Shown piece after piece: positions 1 to 5,812 of a stretch of 5,856 bases of DNA. Under the pieces are notes generated by a model. The model saw only the letters and a program-made list of their open reading frames with translations. It did not search any database and was not told the origin of the DNA. A program made the translations under genes and the position numbers. The DNA is from Acidobacteriaceae bacterium (GTDB lineage: Bacteria; Acidobacteriota; Terriglobia; Terriglobales; Acidobacteriaceae): positions 1 to 5,856 of the forward strand of contig JAUTWY010000321.1 of assembly GCA_030838305.1 (NCBI GenBank). The letters run 5' to 3'. Position 1 is the stretch's first letter. Each line of letters starts with the position of its first letter.

Positions 1-419
1 GAAAGCGACCTGTCACAGTCCGACCGCTTCATTGTCTCATTCATCCTCTGTCGGGATATCGCCGCAAAACGTCGAGCGCCTCCAGCAGCGCAATGAACGG
101 GACGGCGAACATTACCTGGCCATCGCCCACGTTGCCGCCTGCACCGACAACGCTTTCGGACAGGTCGATCTCAGTGCGAGTTGCTTCACAGAGCCGTCAA
201 TGTTGGGGACTTCGCTCGAGCTCTTGTGCTAGACAACTGGACATGCAACAGCGATGGACGCCTGGCGATCTTCTGCCGCAAAACCGTGCGAAGCCGCAGA
301 CACCACGCTACCTTTCTCGACCGAGGATACTGCTGCAATGCCAGCGAGTGGACTTTCCCGGACTGTCCGCTCCGAGGGGTCGTCCGTCAAAAACACTCTA
401 CGGAAATAAGTCGTTGCGT
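1..419. other. Region downstream of ackA with no assignable gene
   Basis: I cannot support an intact gene here. Two minus-strand frames look coding-like. One runs from a possible GTG at 396 to a TAG at 229-231 (55 codons, Ala/Val/Ser-rich). The other is an open stretch from 196 to a TGA at 41-43 (51 codons), containing the peptide TEIDLSESVVGAGG and a hydrophobic run MFAVPFIALLEAL. They are in different frames and lie on the same strand as ackA, so they could be pieces of one decayed gene. Plus-strand frames over the same bases are also open, notably 93-464, but that one is rich in Arg, Ser and Pro and runs into the end of ackA, which is typical of an antisense shadow. No convincing terminator hairpin with a T-tract follows the ackA stop. 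Confidence 0.5.
41..396 (-). pseudogene. Possible decayed gene remnant (two frames)
   Basis: This is a tentative call. Reading the minus strand, codons 396 to 229 give a 55-residue open frame beginning VFLTDDPSER and ending in a TAG. After a change of frame, codons 196 to 44 give about 51 residues including TEIDLSESVVGAGG and a hydrophobic segment, closed by a TGA at 41-43. Both frames have many G/C third positions, as the neighbouring genes do. Neither has a Shine-Dalgarno site or a start in a normal position, and I do not recognise a family. The GTG at 396 lies only 23 bases past the ackA stop, so a former third gene of the operon is conceivable. Chance open frames in moderately GC-rich DNA are an equally good explanation. 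Confidence 0.2.
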
Positions 420-1574
420 TTAGAGTTGCGTGATCATCGTGCGACAGCGGCGGGCGATCTGTAGTTCTTCCTGTGTAGGGACAACCTGGATCTTTTCCGC
501 AGTGAGGCCGAGAAATTCGAGACCGTTCGTAGCTGCGGACCGGATGCGATCGCTGTGCTCCCCGATGCCGCCGGTGAACACGAGAAGGTCAAGACCGCCG
601 AGAAGAGCGATGTACGCCCCGATTACCTTGCGCACCGAAACGGCAAAGACGTTCAGAGCGAGAGCCGCCTGCGAGTCGTTGGAGCGGGCACGTTCTTCGA
701 GCGCCTTCACATCACTCTCGCCCGAGGAGAAAGCCAGAAGGCCGCACTTATGGTTGAACAGATCTTCAAGCTCGTCGGCGCTGAACTTTTCATGGCGCAG
801 GAGATAGACAAAGACGCCAGGATCAAGATCGCCGGAGCGTGTGCCCATAGGGATGCCGCCGGTGGGTGTGAGGCCCATAGTGGTGTCGATCGATACTCTG
901 CTGCGAAGAGCACAGAGGCTCGCTCCATTACCAAGATGCGCGAAGATGGCTCGTTCGGGAAGCTGTTCGCCGAAGTGATGAACGAGCGACTCATAGGAGA
1001 GGCCGTGGAAACCATAACGTCGAATCCCTTTGTCGAAGTAGCGCTGCGGCAGCGGTAGATGCGATGCCAGCTCCGGGATGGTCCGGTGAAAGGCATCGTC
1101 GAAGCAAGCGTAGTGTGCTGCCGAAGGAAAAATCGACTGCGCAGAGGCGATAAGCGCCAGTGCCTGCGGGATGTGCAATGGCGCGAAATGCGTGGCAGAG
1201 CGCAACTGATCCAGGACCTGCGGCGTGATGAGTTGGTGCGTGCGGAGCCTGGGCCCTCCGTGCACGATGCGATGACCTACAGCCACGGGCACGGCAGGGA
1301 TATGCTCCTTGATTGCTTCGGCGAGAGCGGCGAACGCAAACCTTTGTGACTCGTGAATGCGCTCGCGCGTGACGAGCATGTTCCCATCAGAAGAACGGAT
1401 GTGCAATTGGCCGTTCTTACGACCAATGCCCTCCGCAGTTCCTGTCAATAGCGGCTCTTCGTCGGTTGCGCCGCGTCGGTAGACGCCGAACTTCAGGGAC
1501 GAAGAGCCACTGTTCAGTACGAGAATTAGATTGTCTTTTCCTGCCAGCTCTTCCTCCACGCCTACTCCGGCCAT
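420..1574 (-). CDS. ackA: Acetate kinase
   Basis: Cytosolic enzyme of the ASKHA (acetate/sugar kinase–Hsc70–actin) superfamily that interconverts acetyl phosphate + ADP and acetate + ATP. Next to a phosphoketolase it most likely runs toward ATP. The 384-residue product is near the usual length of about 400. Motifs in order: the N-terminal signature LVLNSGSSSLKF (residues 18-29), GHRIVHGG (100-107, Arg102), FAPLHIP (130-136), FDDAFHRTIP (158-167, probable catalytic Asp159), YGFHGLSY (187-194, His190), the nucleotide-binding segment AHLGNGAS (212-219), MGTRSGDLDPG (243-253, Arg246), FTGGIGEHS (333-341) and the C-terminal PTQEELQIARR (366-376). All key positions I can locate are present. The usual APLHNP is APLHIP here. 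The ATG at 1574 overlaps the end of xfp by 13 bases. A GTG at 1559, preceded by GGAG at a 5-base spacing, is a credible alternative start that would remove five residues. Either way about 10-15 residues precede the conserved core. Confidence 0.96.
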   Translation of the reverse strand: MAGVGVEEELAGKDNLILVLNSGSSSLKFGVYRRGATDEEPLLTGTAEGIGRKNGQLHIRSSDGNMLVTRERIHESQRFAFAALAEAIKEHIPAVPVAVGHRIVHGGPRLRTHQLITPQVLDQLRSATHFAPLHIPQALALIASAQSIFPSAAHYACFDDAFHRTIPELASHLPLPQRYFDKGIRRYGFHGLSYESLVHHFGEQLPERAIFAHLGNGASLCALRSRVSIDTTMGLTPTGGIPMGTRSGDLDPGVFVYLLRHEKFSADELEDLFNHKCGLLAFSSGESDVKALEERARSNDSQAALALNVFAVSVRKVIGAYIALLGGLDLLVFTGGIGEHSDRIRSAATNGLEFLGLTAEKIQVVPTQEELQIARRCRTMITQL

Positions 1575-3943
1575 TTCCAGTTGCGAATCTCGTCTTTATC
1601 AATACCTTCTGCGTGAGCGTAATTAATGCTGTCGATGATCTGGCCCTTCAGCCATTCTTTGACGTGCGCACCGATGGCTCGCAATCGCGGAACCCGGTCG
1701 ATGACATCGGCGGCCAGGTCAAAGCGATCGACCTGATTGAGAATAGCGAGTTCCAGTGGTGTGTTGATGTTGCCCTTTTCCTTGTATCCGCGCACATGGA
1801 AGTTGCCATGGTTTGTGCGGCGGTAGGCGAGCTTGTGGATGAGCGCGGCATAAGAATGGAAGTTAAAGATGACGGGCTTGTCGGTGGTGAAGAGAGAATC
1901 GAAGTCGCGGTCGGAGAGCCCGTGCGGATGTTCGGTTTCTGGCATCAGGCGGAAGAGATCGACGATGTTTACGAAGCGGATCTTTAAATCGGAGAAGTGC
2001 TTCTTCAGGATCTCGACTGCCGCAAGTGATTCCATGGTCGCGATGTCGCCCGCGCAAGCCAGAACCACATCGGGATCCATGCCATCGTCTGTGGATGCCC
2101 AATCCCAAATGCCAATGCCCTTGGTGCAGTGGGTCACGGCGTCTTCCATGGCGAGGTACTGCAGGTGATCCTGCTTATCCGCAACAATGACGTTAACGTA
2201 ATCGCGCGAACGCAGACAATGGTCCGCTACACTGAGCAGGCAGTTCGCGTCGGGCGGTAAATAGATGCGGACGATGTCCCGGCTCTTGTTGGTGACCACG
2301 TCAAGGAATCCGGGATCTTGATGAGTAAAACCATTGTGATCTTGCCGCCAAACGAGAGACGTAATAAGGATGTTGATGGAGGGCACGGGCGCGCGCCAGT
2401 CGAGTTCCTTCTTCGACTTCTCGAGCCACTTGGCGTGCTGGTTGAACATCGAATCGATCACATGTACGAATGCTTCGTACGTGGAGAAGAAACCGTGGCG
2501 GCCCGTGAGAACGTAGCCTTCGAACCAGCCTTCGAGCGTGTGCTCGCTGAGCATCTCCATGACGCGGCCGGAGACGTCGAGTTCGCCGCCGTCGGCGTCC
2601 TCCGGCTTGTACTCGGCGAGCCATGTTTTCTTCGAAGCGGCATAGATCGCCGTGAGCCTATTGGAGGCCGTCTCATCCGGGCCGAAGACACGGAAGGAGG
2701 TCATATTAAGGCGCATCACTTCCGCAAGAAAGTGTGCGAGCACGTCGGTTGGTGGAGCATAGGTCGCGCCCGGAACTTTGACCTTGACGGCATAGTTGCG
2801 AAAGTCCGGCAGATCCAGCTCCCTGGACAGACCACCGTTGGCGTGCGGGTTGGCCGAGATGCGGCGCGCGCCGGAAGGCGCAAGTTGCTGTAGCTCGGAT
2901 ACGAGGGCTCCGTGAGAGTCGAACAATTCTTCGGGCTTGTAGCTGCGCATCCAGTCTTCGACAATTTTCAGACTTCGTTTATTCGTGGACGGGTCGAGCA
3001 CGGGCACCTGGTGAGCCCGCCAAGAGTCTTCCACCCTGTGGCCGTCCACCTCTCTAGGTCCGGTCCACCCTTTCGGGGAACGAAGCACGATCATAGGCCA
3101 ACGCGGACGCGAGGTGTCCCCGGTGGAACGGGCGCGCTGCTGGATCTCCCGAATCTCAAGGATGCACCGTTCCAGGGCTGAAGCCATCTTCTGATGCATG
3201 ACGGAAGGGTCGTTGCCTTCGACGAAGTATGGTCTGTGGCCGTATCCGGTCAGCAGCGCTTCCAATTCTTCATGCGGTATGCGAGCCAGAATAGTTGGGT
3301 TCGCGATCTTGTAGCCGTTGAGGTGCAGCACCGGCAGCACGGCCCCATCGCGAATCGGGTTCAGGAATTTGTTGGAATGCCACGAGGTTGCAAGCGGACC
3401 CGTCTCGGCCTCGCCATCGCCGACTACGACTGTCACGATGAGATCGGGATTATCGAACGCTGCCCCGTAGCCGTGTGAGATGGAGTACCCAAGTTCGCCG
3501 CCTTCGTGAATTGAACCCGGTGTCTCCGGCGTGCAGTGCGAGCCGATTCCTCCGGGAAAAGAAAACTGCCGGAAAAATTTCAGCATTCCCGCTTCATCGC
3601 GGCTCTTATCCGGGTAAATCTCGGAATAGTGACCTTCGAGATAGCAATTGGCTAGCGTGGCGGGCGCGCCGTGACCGGGGCCCGAGATGTACATGACGTT
3701 CAAATCGTATTTCTTGATGAGACGGTTCATGTGAACCCAAACGAGAGATTGGCCAGGGTCTGAGCCCCAATGACCAAGGAGCCGATTCTTAATGTGCTCC
3801 GCCTTCAGCGGCTCTCGGAGAAGAGGATTTCCCCGAAGATAAATCATGCCCGCCGACAGATAATTGCAAGCGCGCCAATAGGCATCCATCGTCCGCAGCT
3901 CTTCGGACGCAAGGAACGTCAGACCTTCCGTTGTGCCAGCCAT
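1562..3943 (-). CDS. xfp: Phosphoketolase (xylulose 5-phosphate / fructose 6-phosphate)
   Basis: Thiamine-diphosphate enzyme that cleaves xylulose 5-phosphate with phosphate to acetyl phosphate and glyceraldehyde 3-phosphate. Many members also split fructose 6-phosphate to acetyl phosphate and erythrose 4-phosphate, and sequence alone does not settle the preference. The product is 793 residues, the full normal length. Visible motifs: GHWGSDPGQS (57-66), SGPGHGAPA (87-95, His91), GGIGSHCTPETPGS (131-144, His136), the family signature EGGELGYSISHGYG (147-160), the diphosphate and metal-binding GDGEAETGPLA (175-185) with the downstream Asn-containing LNGYKIANP (208-216), SPKGWTGP (289-296), SWRAHQVP (307-314), GPDETASNRL (421-430), LEGWFEGYVLTGRHGF (470-485), WRQDHNGFTHQDPG (532-545) and the C-terminal RTNHGNFHVRGYKEKG (709-724). 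The start at 3943 is chosen because AGGAG at 3951-3955 sits 7 bases before it. The ATG at 3949 is too close to that site, and the open frame extending to 4180 lacks conserved residues. It is the first gene of the operon with ackA. Confidence 0.97.
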   Translation of the reverse strand: MAGTTEGLTFLASEELRTMDAYWRACNYLSAGMIYLRGNPLLREPLKAEHIKNRLLGHWGSDPGQSLVWVHMNRLIKKYDLNVMYISGPGHGAPATLANCYLEGHYSEIYPDKSRDEAGMLKFFRQFSFPGGIGSHCTPETPGSIHEGGELGYSISHGYGAAFDNPDLIVTVVVGDGEAETGPLATSWHSNKFLNPIRDGAVLPVLHLNGYKIANPTILARIPHEELEALLTGYGHRPYFVEGNDPSVMHQKMASALERCILEIREIQQRARSTGDTSRPRWPMIVLRSPKGWTGPREVDGHRVEDSWRAHQVPVLDPSTNKRSLKIVEDWMRSYKPEELFDSHGALVSELQQLAPSGARRISANPHANGGLSRELDLPDFRNYAVKVKVPGATYAPPTDVLAHFLAEVMRLNMTSFRVFGPDETASNRLTAIYAASKKTWLAEYKPEDADGGELDVSGRVMEMLSEHTLEGWFEGYVLTGRHGFFSTYEAFVHVIDSMFNQHAKWLEKSKKELDWRAPVPSINILITSLVWRQDHNGFTHQDPGFLDVVTNKSRDIVRIYLPPDANCLLSVADHCLRSRDYVNVIVADKQDHLQYLAMEDAVTHCTKGIGIWDWASTDDGMDPDVVLACAGDIATMESLAAVEILKKHFSDLKIRFVNIVDLFRLMPETEHPHGLSDRDFDSLFTTDKPVIFNFHSYAALIHKLAYRRTNHGNFHVRGYKEKGNINTPLELAILNQVDRFDLAADVIDRVPRLRAIGAHVKEWLKGQIIDSINYAHAEGIDKDEIRNWKWPE

Positions 3944-3950
3944 AGACATT

Positions 3951-3955
3951 CTCCT
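3951..3955 (-). promoter_or_regulatory. Ribosome binding site of xfp
   Basis: The minus strand reads AGGAG, 7 bases before the ATG at 3943. It decides the start: a second in-frame ATG two codons upstream (3949) would leave only one base between the site and the start codon, and the much longer upstream open frame has no comparable site. Confidence 0.8.
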
Positions 3956-4120
3956 AGGTTTGGACGTGCATGCGGAAATCGGGATCGGGAGCGATGCCGC
4001 TTCTACAGCGTAAACGGTTCTGGCACGGAAGAAAACATCCCTTACAACAGTGCCGCCCTTGATTTTCTGACACGGCAAGGGAAATTGGCGACTGGATGAT
4101 CGAAACACAAAGGAAACGAA

Positions 4121-4127
4121 AAGGAGG
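4121..4127 (+). promoter_or_regulatory. Ribosome binding site of the 121-residue gene
   Basis: AAGGAGG is an almost full anti-16S match, 7 bases before the ATG at 4135. It is the strongest such site in the window. It shows that translation starts at 4135 rather than at the upstream in-frame ATG at 4096, which would place this site inside the coding sequence. Confidence 0.88.
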
Positions 4128-4134
4128 CACTGCA

Positions 4135-4500
4135 ATGAACCATTGTCTTTCGGGCGGTAAAAGAAATATGGAATGTACACTCGTCCTGCTTCATTGCAGC
4201 GGAGATGTTGATCGGCTGCTGCACGACCTTGCCGCCAGAGTAGGGACGGCGAGCGAAGAGCACGAATACGGGCATAAGCCGGCCGTCTGGCTTGAAAACG
4301 GCAGGAAGGTTCTGGACTATATGGAAACCGACGAGCGATTCAGTGCAGACAGTCTCAAAGACGGTATGGAAGAACAAGGAATCGCTGTTAACAAGAATGA
4401 CCTGATGGCTCTACTCGACAATATACGGAGCTTGTCGAAACAATGGAGGAGTTCCCTCGGAAAACACGGGGAATTGTTGTTCTACATCGATGCCTGCTAA
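4135..4500 (+). CDS. Hypothetical protein, 121 residues, divergent from xfp
   Basis: I do not recognise a family. The protein begins MNHCLSGGKRNMECTLVLL and ends in GKHGELLFYIDAC. It has a short hydrophobic stretch near the N-terminus (CTLVLLHCSG, residues 13-22), followed by a mainly polar, probably helical body with acidic clusters (ASEEHEYGHK, DYMETDERFSAD, KDGMEEQG) and an amphipathic stretch NKNDLMALLDNIRSLSKQW. Four cysteines (residues 4, 13, 20 and the last residue) are not arranged as a known metal motif. There is no clear signal peptide or membrane helix, so a cytosolic location is likely. The near-perfect Shine-Dalgarno sequence and the length without stops argue that it is real and well translated. 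It is a single gene divergent from xfp-ackA and convergent with the next gene. A link to acetyl phosphate metabolism is possible only by position. Confidence 0.75.
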   Translation: MNHCLSGGKRNMECTLVLLHCSGDVDRLLHDLAARVGTASEEHEYGHKPAVWLENGRKVLDYMETDERFSADSLKDGMEEQGIAVNKNDLMALLDNIRSLSKQWRSSLGKHGELLFYIDAC

Positions 4501-4618
4501 ACCCAGCGGACGGTCACCGATGAAAAAATGATGGCCCTCAATAGGTTTCAGGCGGAGTTTCTGGGGCACCATAAGCCGCCAGCGACACACTACCAACTTC
4601 CCAAGGGCTTGGACAGGT
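4501..4618. other. Short spacer between convergent genes
   Basis: 118 bases lie between the stop at 4500 and the stop of the minus-strand gene at 4619. The palindrome CCAAGGGCTTGG (4601-4612) could form a small hairpin just past the end of the minus-strand gene, but there is no T-tract on either side, so I do not call a terminator. A plus-strand frame starting at 4528 is open here, but it has no ribosome binding site and then runs antisense into the gene at 4619-4870. Confidence 0.5.
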
Positions 4619-4870
4619 TTAGCGGCAAATCATGCCATCGGCGGCACCGCCTGCTATTGGCGCGATCCATCCAAACAGACAGGCGACTGGAGGGACAAAG
4701 TCGAAGAGTTTTGCAATTACGGTCTTGTGGCTGGGTGCAGCAACTAGACGGTTAACGTAGCACTCTTGGTGTACTGCTTTGCCGTTTTCATCGGCAGACA
4801 GATCGAGACTCAAATCCAACGGCCCTGAACAAATTATGCAGGATATTTCAGGGAAGGAGTGGTTGCGCAT
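4619..4870 (-). CDS. Small CxxC...HxxC protein (putative zinc-binding), copy 1
   Basis: An 83-residue protein of unknown function. Residues 11-14 form CIIC and residues 34-37 form HQEC, separated by an acidic stretch ending DENGKAVH. Four such Cys/His residues at this spacing could hold one zinc ion in a mini zinc-ribbon or LIM-like fold; that is inference. The N-terminal half closely resembles the product of the gene at 5213-5446, so the two are paralogues. The C-terminal half differs: FVPPVACLFGWIAPIAGGAADGMI (residues 58-81) is hydrophobic and could be a weak membrane segment or a buried helix. The start is supported by AAAGGGGG at 4877-4884, 6 bases upstream. Short proteins with this CxxCxxP...DxxGxAxHxxC pattern are, to my recollection, frequent in acidobacterial genomes and without assigned function. 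Confidence 0.78.
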   Translation of the reverse strand: MRNHSFPEISCIICSGPLDLSLDLSADENGKAVHQECYVNRLVAAPSHKTVIAKLFDFVPPVACLFGWIAPIAGGAADGMICR

Positions 4871-4876
4871 ATCGGA

Positions 4877-4884
4877 CCCCCTTT
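4877..4884 (-). promoter_or_regulatory. Ribosome binding site of copy 1
   Basis: The minus strand reads AAAGGGGG, 6 bases before the ATG at 4870. This purine-rich site supports both the start and the reality of this short gene. Confidence 0.72.
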
Positions 4885-5084
4885 GGAGATCACTACTAGG
4901 TTACAATCCGCTCGAAATTTAAACTGAGCAAAACAGCACAGCTTGAAAAATCCCAACAAAACTCATTCAGACTGAAAATGGCCGATTGTCCGCTTCGCTC
5001 CTGCTCGTAAATTCGGCAACTTCCAGACGGGGTTCTTAGGCCGATGGGTGGGATTTCTCGTTCCTTATCTTAATCGGGGTTGTG

Positions 5085-5104
5085 CAGGATCCTGTACATA
5101 CAGG
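5085..5104. repeat. Two overlapping inverted repeats
   Basis: CAGGATCCTG (5085-5094) is a perfect 10-base palindrome. It shares its right half with a second inverted repeat, CCTGT-ACAT-ACAGG (5091-5104), which has 5-base arms and a 4-base loop. The two structures are mutually exclusive as hairpins. A run of five T lies a few bases further right (5109-5113). The block lies about 110 bases before the start of the 5213 gene. It could be an operator, a leader hairpin or chance; it does not match the LexA consensus spacing. Confidence 0.4.
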
Positions 5105-5212
5105 CGTCTTTTTACGTGCTAGGCTCTAGGTGTCTGTAACACATCCCTCCGCCGGACCCATTCTGTGCGTCGGTCTCTTGTGCAATCTGATGATTCATCT
5201 CTAAAGGTCGTC

Positions 5213-5446
5213 ATGCCCATTCGTTCAAATCTTGCTTTCAAAACTAGGTTTCCTATTTGCTCCGTCTGCAACGAGCCTGTGGAACTTGACACAGCGAAGG
5301 TTGATGAAGGCGGGAACGCCATTCATGAAGAATGCTTGGTAGCGGACATCAGTATCAGAAAGGCTACAACTTTGCTTCTCAAAGAGAGGGAAAAGATGCC
5401 AAAAGTAGGAATAATCCACTTTCCCAAGCAATCATCAAATTCTTGA
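5213..5446 (+). CDS. Small CxxC...HxxC protein (putative zinc-binding), copy 2
   Basis: A 77-residue protein of unknown function and paralogue of the gene at 4619-4870. Residues 16-19 are CSVC and residues 38-41 are HEEC. Between them lies NEPVELDTAKVDEGGNAI, matching copy 1 at Pro, Leu, Asp-Glu, Gly and Ala. The C-terminal part is unlike copy 1: a basic/acidic helical stretch around TLLLKEREKMPK, then GIIHFPKQSSNS, with no hydrophobic segment. I chose the ATG at 5213 because AAAGGT at 5203-5208 precedes it by 4 bases and the conserved part begins shortly after. A GTG at 5165 is in frame but would add 16 residues with no ribosome binding site. Zinc binding by the four Cys/His residues is a prediction. 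Confidence 0.75.
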   Translation: MPIRSNLAFKTRFPICSVCNEPVELDTAKVDEGGNAIHEECLVADISIRKATTLLLKEREKMPKVGIIHFPKQSSNS

Positions 5447-5614
5447 AAGTGCAAGCATTCATCCGGCCATGAAGCATCGTCCTGACTCGCGGATCAGAGG
5501 TTGCTTCCGGGAAGCCGTAAGAGGGACAGGGGATGCTTTTAGGCCAGGGTTTGCTTCGAGGTTAGGCTAGGCGCTTCCTTTCGATTGCAAAAGTCTTCGT
5601 GAGTTCTATCAGCT
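5447..5614. other. Spacer between convergent small genes
   Basis: 168 bases between the stop at 5446 and the stop of the minus-strand gene at 5615. No gene is visible. The clearest element is the palindrome GCTTCCGGGAAGC at 5503-5515. It is not followed by a T-run, so I do not call it a terminator. Confidence 0.5.
5503..5515. repeat. Perfect short palindrome
   Basis: GCTTCCGGGAAGC has 6-base arms around a single G, or 5-base arms with a 3-base loop when drawn as a hairpin. It lies between two convergent genes, where a shared transcription stop or a REP-like element would be plausible. The lack of a U-tract on either strand makes an intrinsic terminator uncertain. Confidence 0.35.
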
Positions 5615-5812
5615 TCATGGCTTTTTCCTTGGGGGCATACCCATAGTCACCAGTTCTTCTTGAATTTCCATCAGCCGAAATCGTCGCGACTCATTCGCCC
5701 TATCCAGCAGTGGACTTCTAATGTGTCTCGAGCGGTACAACGCATTCTCGTGCTGAAGCGTAACGATCTCTTGTCTCAAGTGCGAAAGCCGCGATTTGGT
5801 GAATGAGTCCAT
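5615..5812 (-). CDS. Small charged helical protein, unknown function
   Basis: A 65-residue protein beginning MDSFTKSRLSHLRQEIVTL. Two segments, SRLSHLRQEIVTLQHENALY (7-26) and ANESRRFRLMEIQEELVTM (39-57), have hydrophobic residues at heptad-like spacing within a highly charged background. An antiparallel helical hairpin or short coiled coil is therefore likely. It ends in a basic tail, PPRKKP. There are no cysteines, signal peptide or membrane segment. The pattern of HLRxEI...ENxLYR...ANExRRxRLxxIQEEL resembles short hypothetical proteins I associate with Acidobacteria, none with a known role. The start is uncertain: neither the ATG at 5812 nor the in-frame GTG at 5827 has a clear ribosome binding site. 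I prefer the ATG because the conserved-looking part begins right after it. Confidence 0.62.
   Translation of the reverse strand: MDSFTKSRLSHLRQEIVTLQHENALYRSRHIRSPLLDRANESRRFRLMEIQEELVTMGMPPRKKP

Larger units (their letters stand above)
3944..4134. promoter_or_regulatory. Divergent control region between xfp and the 121-residue gene
   Basis: This 191-base stretch separates two genes transcribed away from each other, so it must hold the promoters for both unless one of them starts further in. I see no convincing -35/-10 pair and no clear sigma-54 site. Close to the xfp start there is a short tandem repeat, ATCGGGATCGGGA at 3978-3990. Whether it binds a regulator is unknown. The minus-strand xfp frame stays open through most of this region (to 4180), but without family residues. 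Confidence 0.5.
4871..5212. promoter_or_regulatory. Divergent intergenic region between the two CxxC/HxxC genes
   Basis: About 340 bases with no open frame I would call. It is AT-rich at the left (4915-4980) and must contain the promoters of both flanking small genes. On the minus strand TTCAAG, an 18-base gap and TTTAAA (about 4920-4950) is a weak sigma-70-like pair for the left gene. No good pair is seen for the right gene. Overlapping inverted repeats lie at 5085-5104, and a short direct repeat CTAGG-CT-CTAGG lies around 5119-5130. Confidence 0.45.

Noticed and set aside
93..464. Plus-strand 123-residue open frame
   Set aside because: Its Arg/Ser/Pro-rich composition is typical of an antisense shadow, it has no good ribosome binding site, and it runs into the 3' end of ackA.
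555..1058. Plus-strand open frames inside ackA and xfp (for example 555-1058, 1466-1987, 2318-2893)
   Set aside because: They lie antisense to two well-recognised enzymes with continuous conserved motifs and show no family features of their own.
4005..4040. Sigma-54 promoter at the TGGCACG near 4020
   Set aside because: The required TTGC element at the correct distance is missing on the plus strand.
3944..4180. N-terminal extension of phosphoketolase to 872 residues
   Set aside because: The extra 79 residues have no family motifs, the start at 4180 has no ribosome binding site, and AGGAG sits correctly before the ATG at 3943. The resulting 793 residues is the normal length.
4528..4755. Plus-strand 75-residue frame after the 121-residue gene
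   Set aside because: It has no ribosome binding site, and its second half is antisense to the better supported CxxC/HxxC gene at 4619-4870.
5094..5105. LexA/SOS box at CTGTACATACAG
   Set aside because: The half-sites CTG and CAG are 6 bases apart, not the 10 of the proteobacterial box, and the sequence does not fit the GAAC-N4-GTTC type either.
5091..5113. Intrinsic terminator (hairpin CCTGT...ACAGG plus T-run)
   Set aside because: The stem is only 5 bases, the T-run is separated from it by four bases, and no gene ends just upstream on that strand.
5119..5431. Minus-strand frames opposite the second CxxC/HxxC gene
   Set aside because: They are shadows of the 5213-5446 gene; only the plus strand shows the paired Cys/His motif shared with its paralogue.
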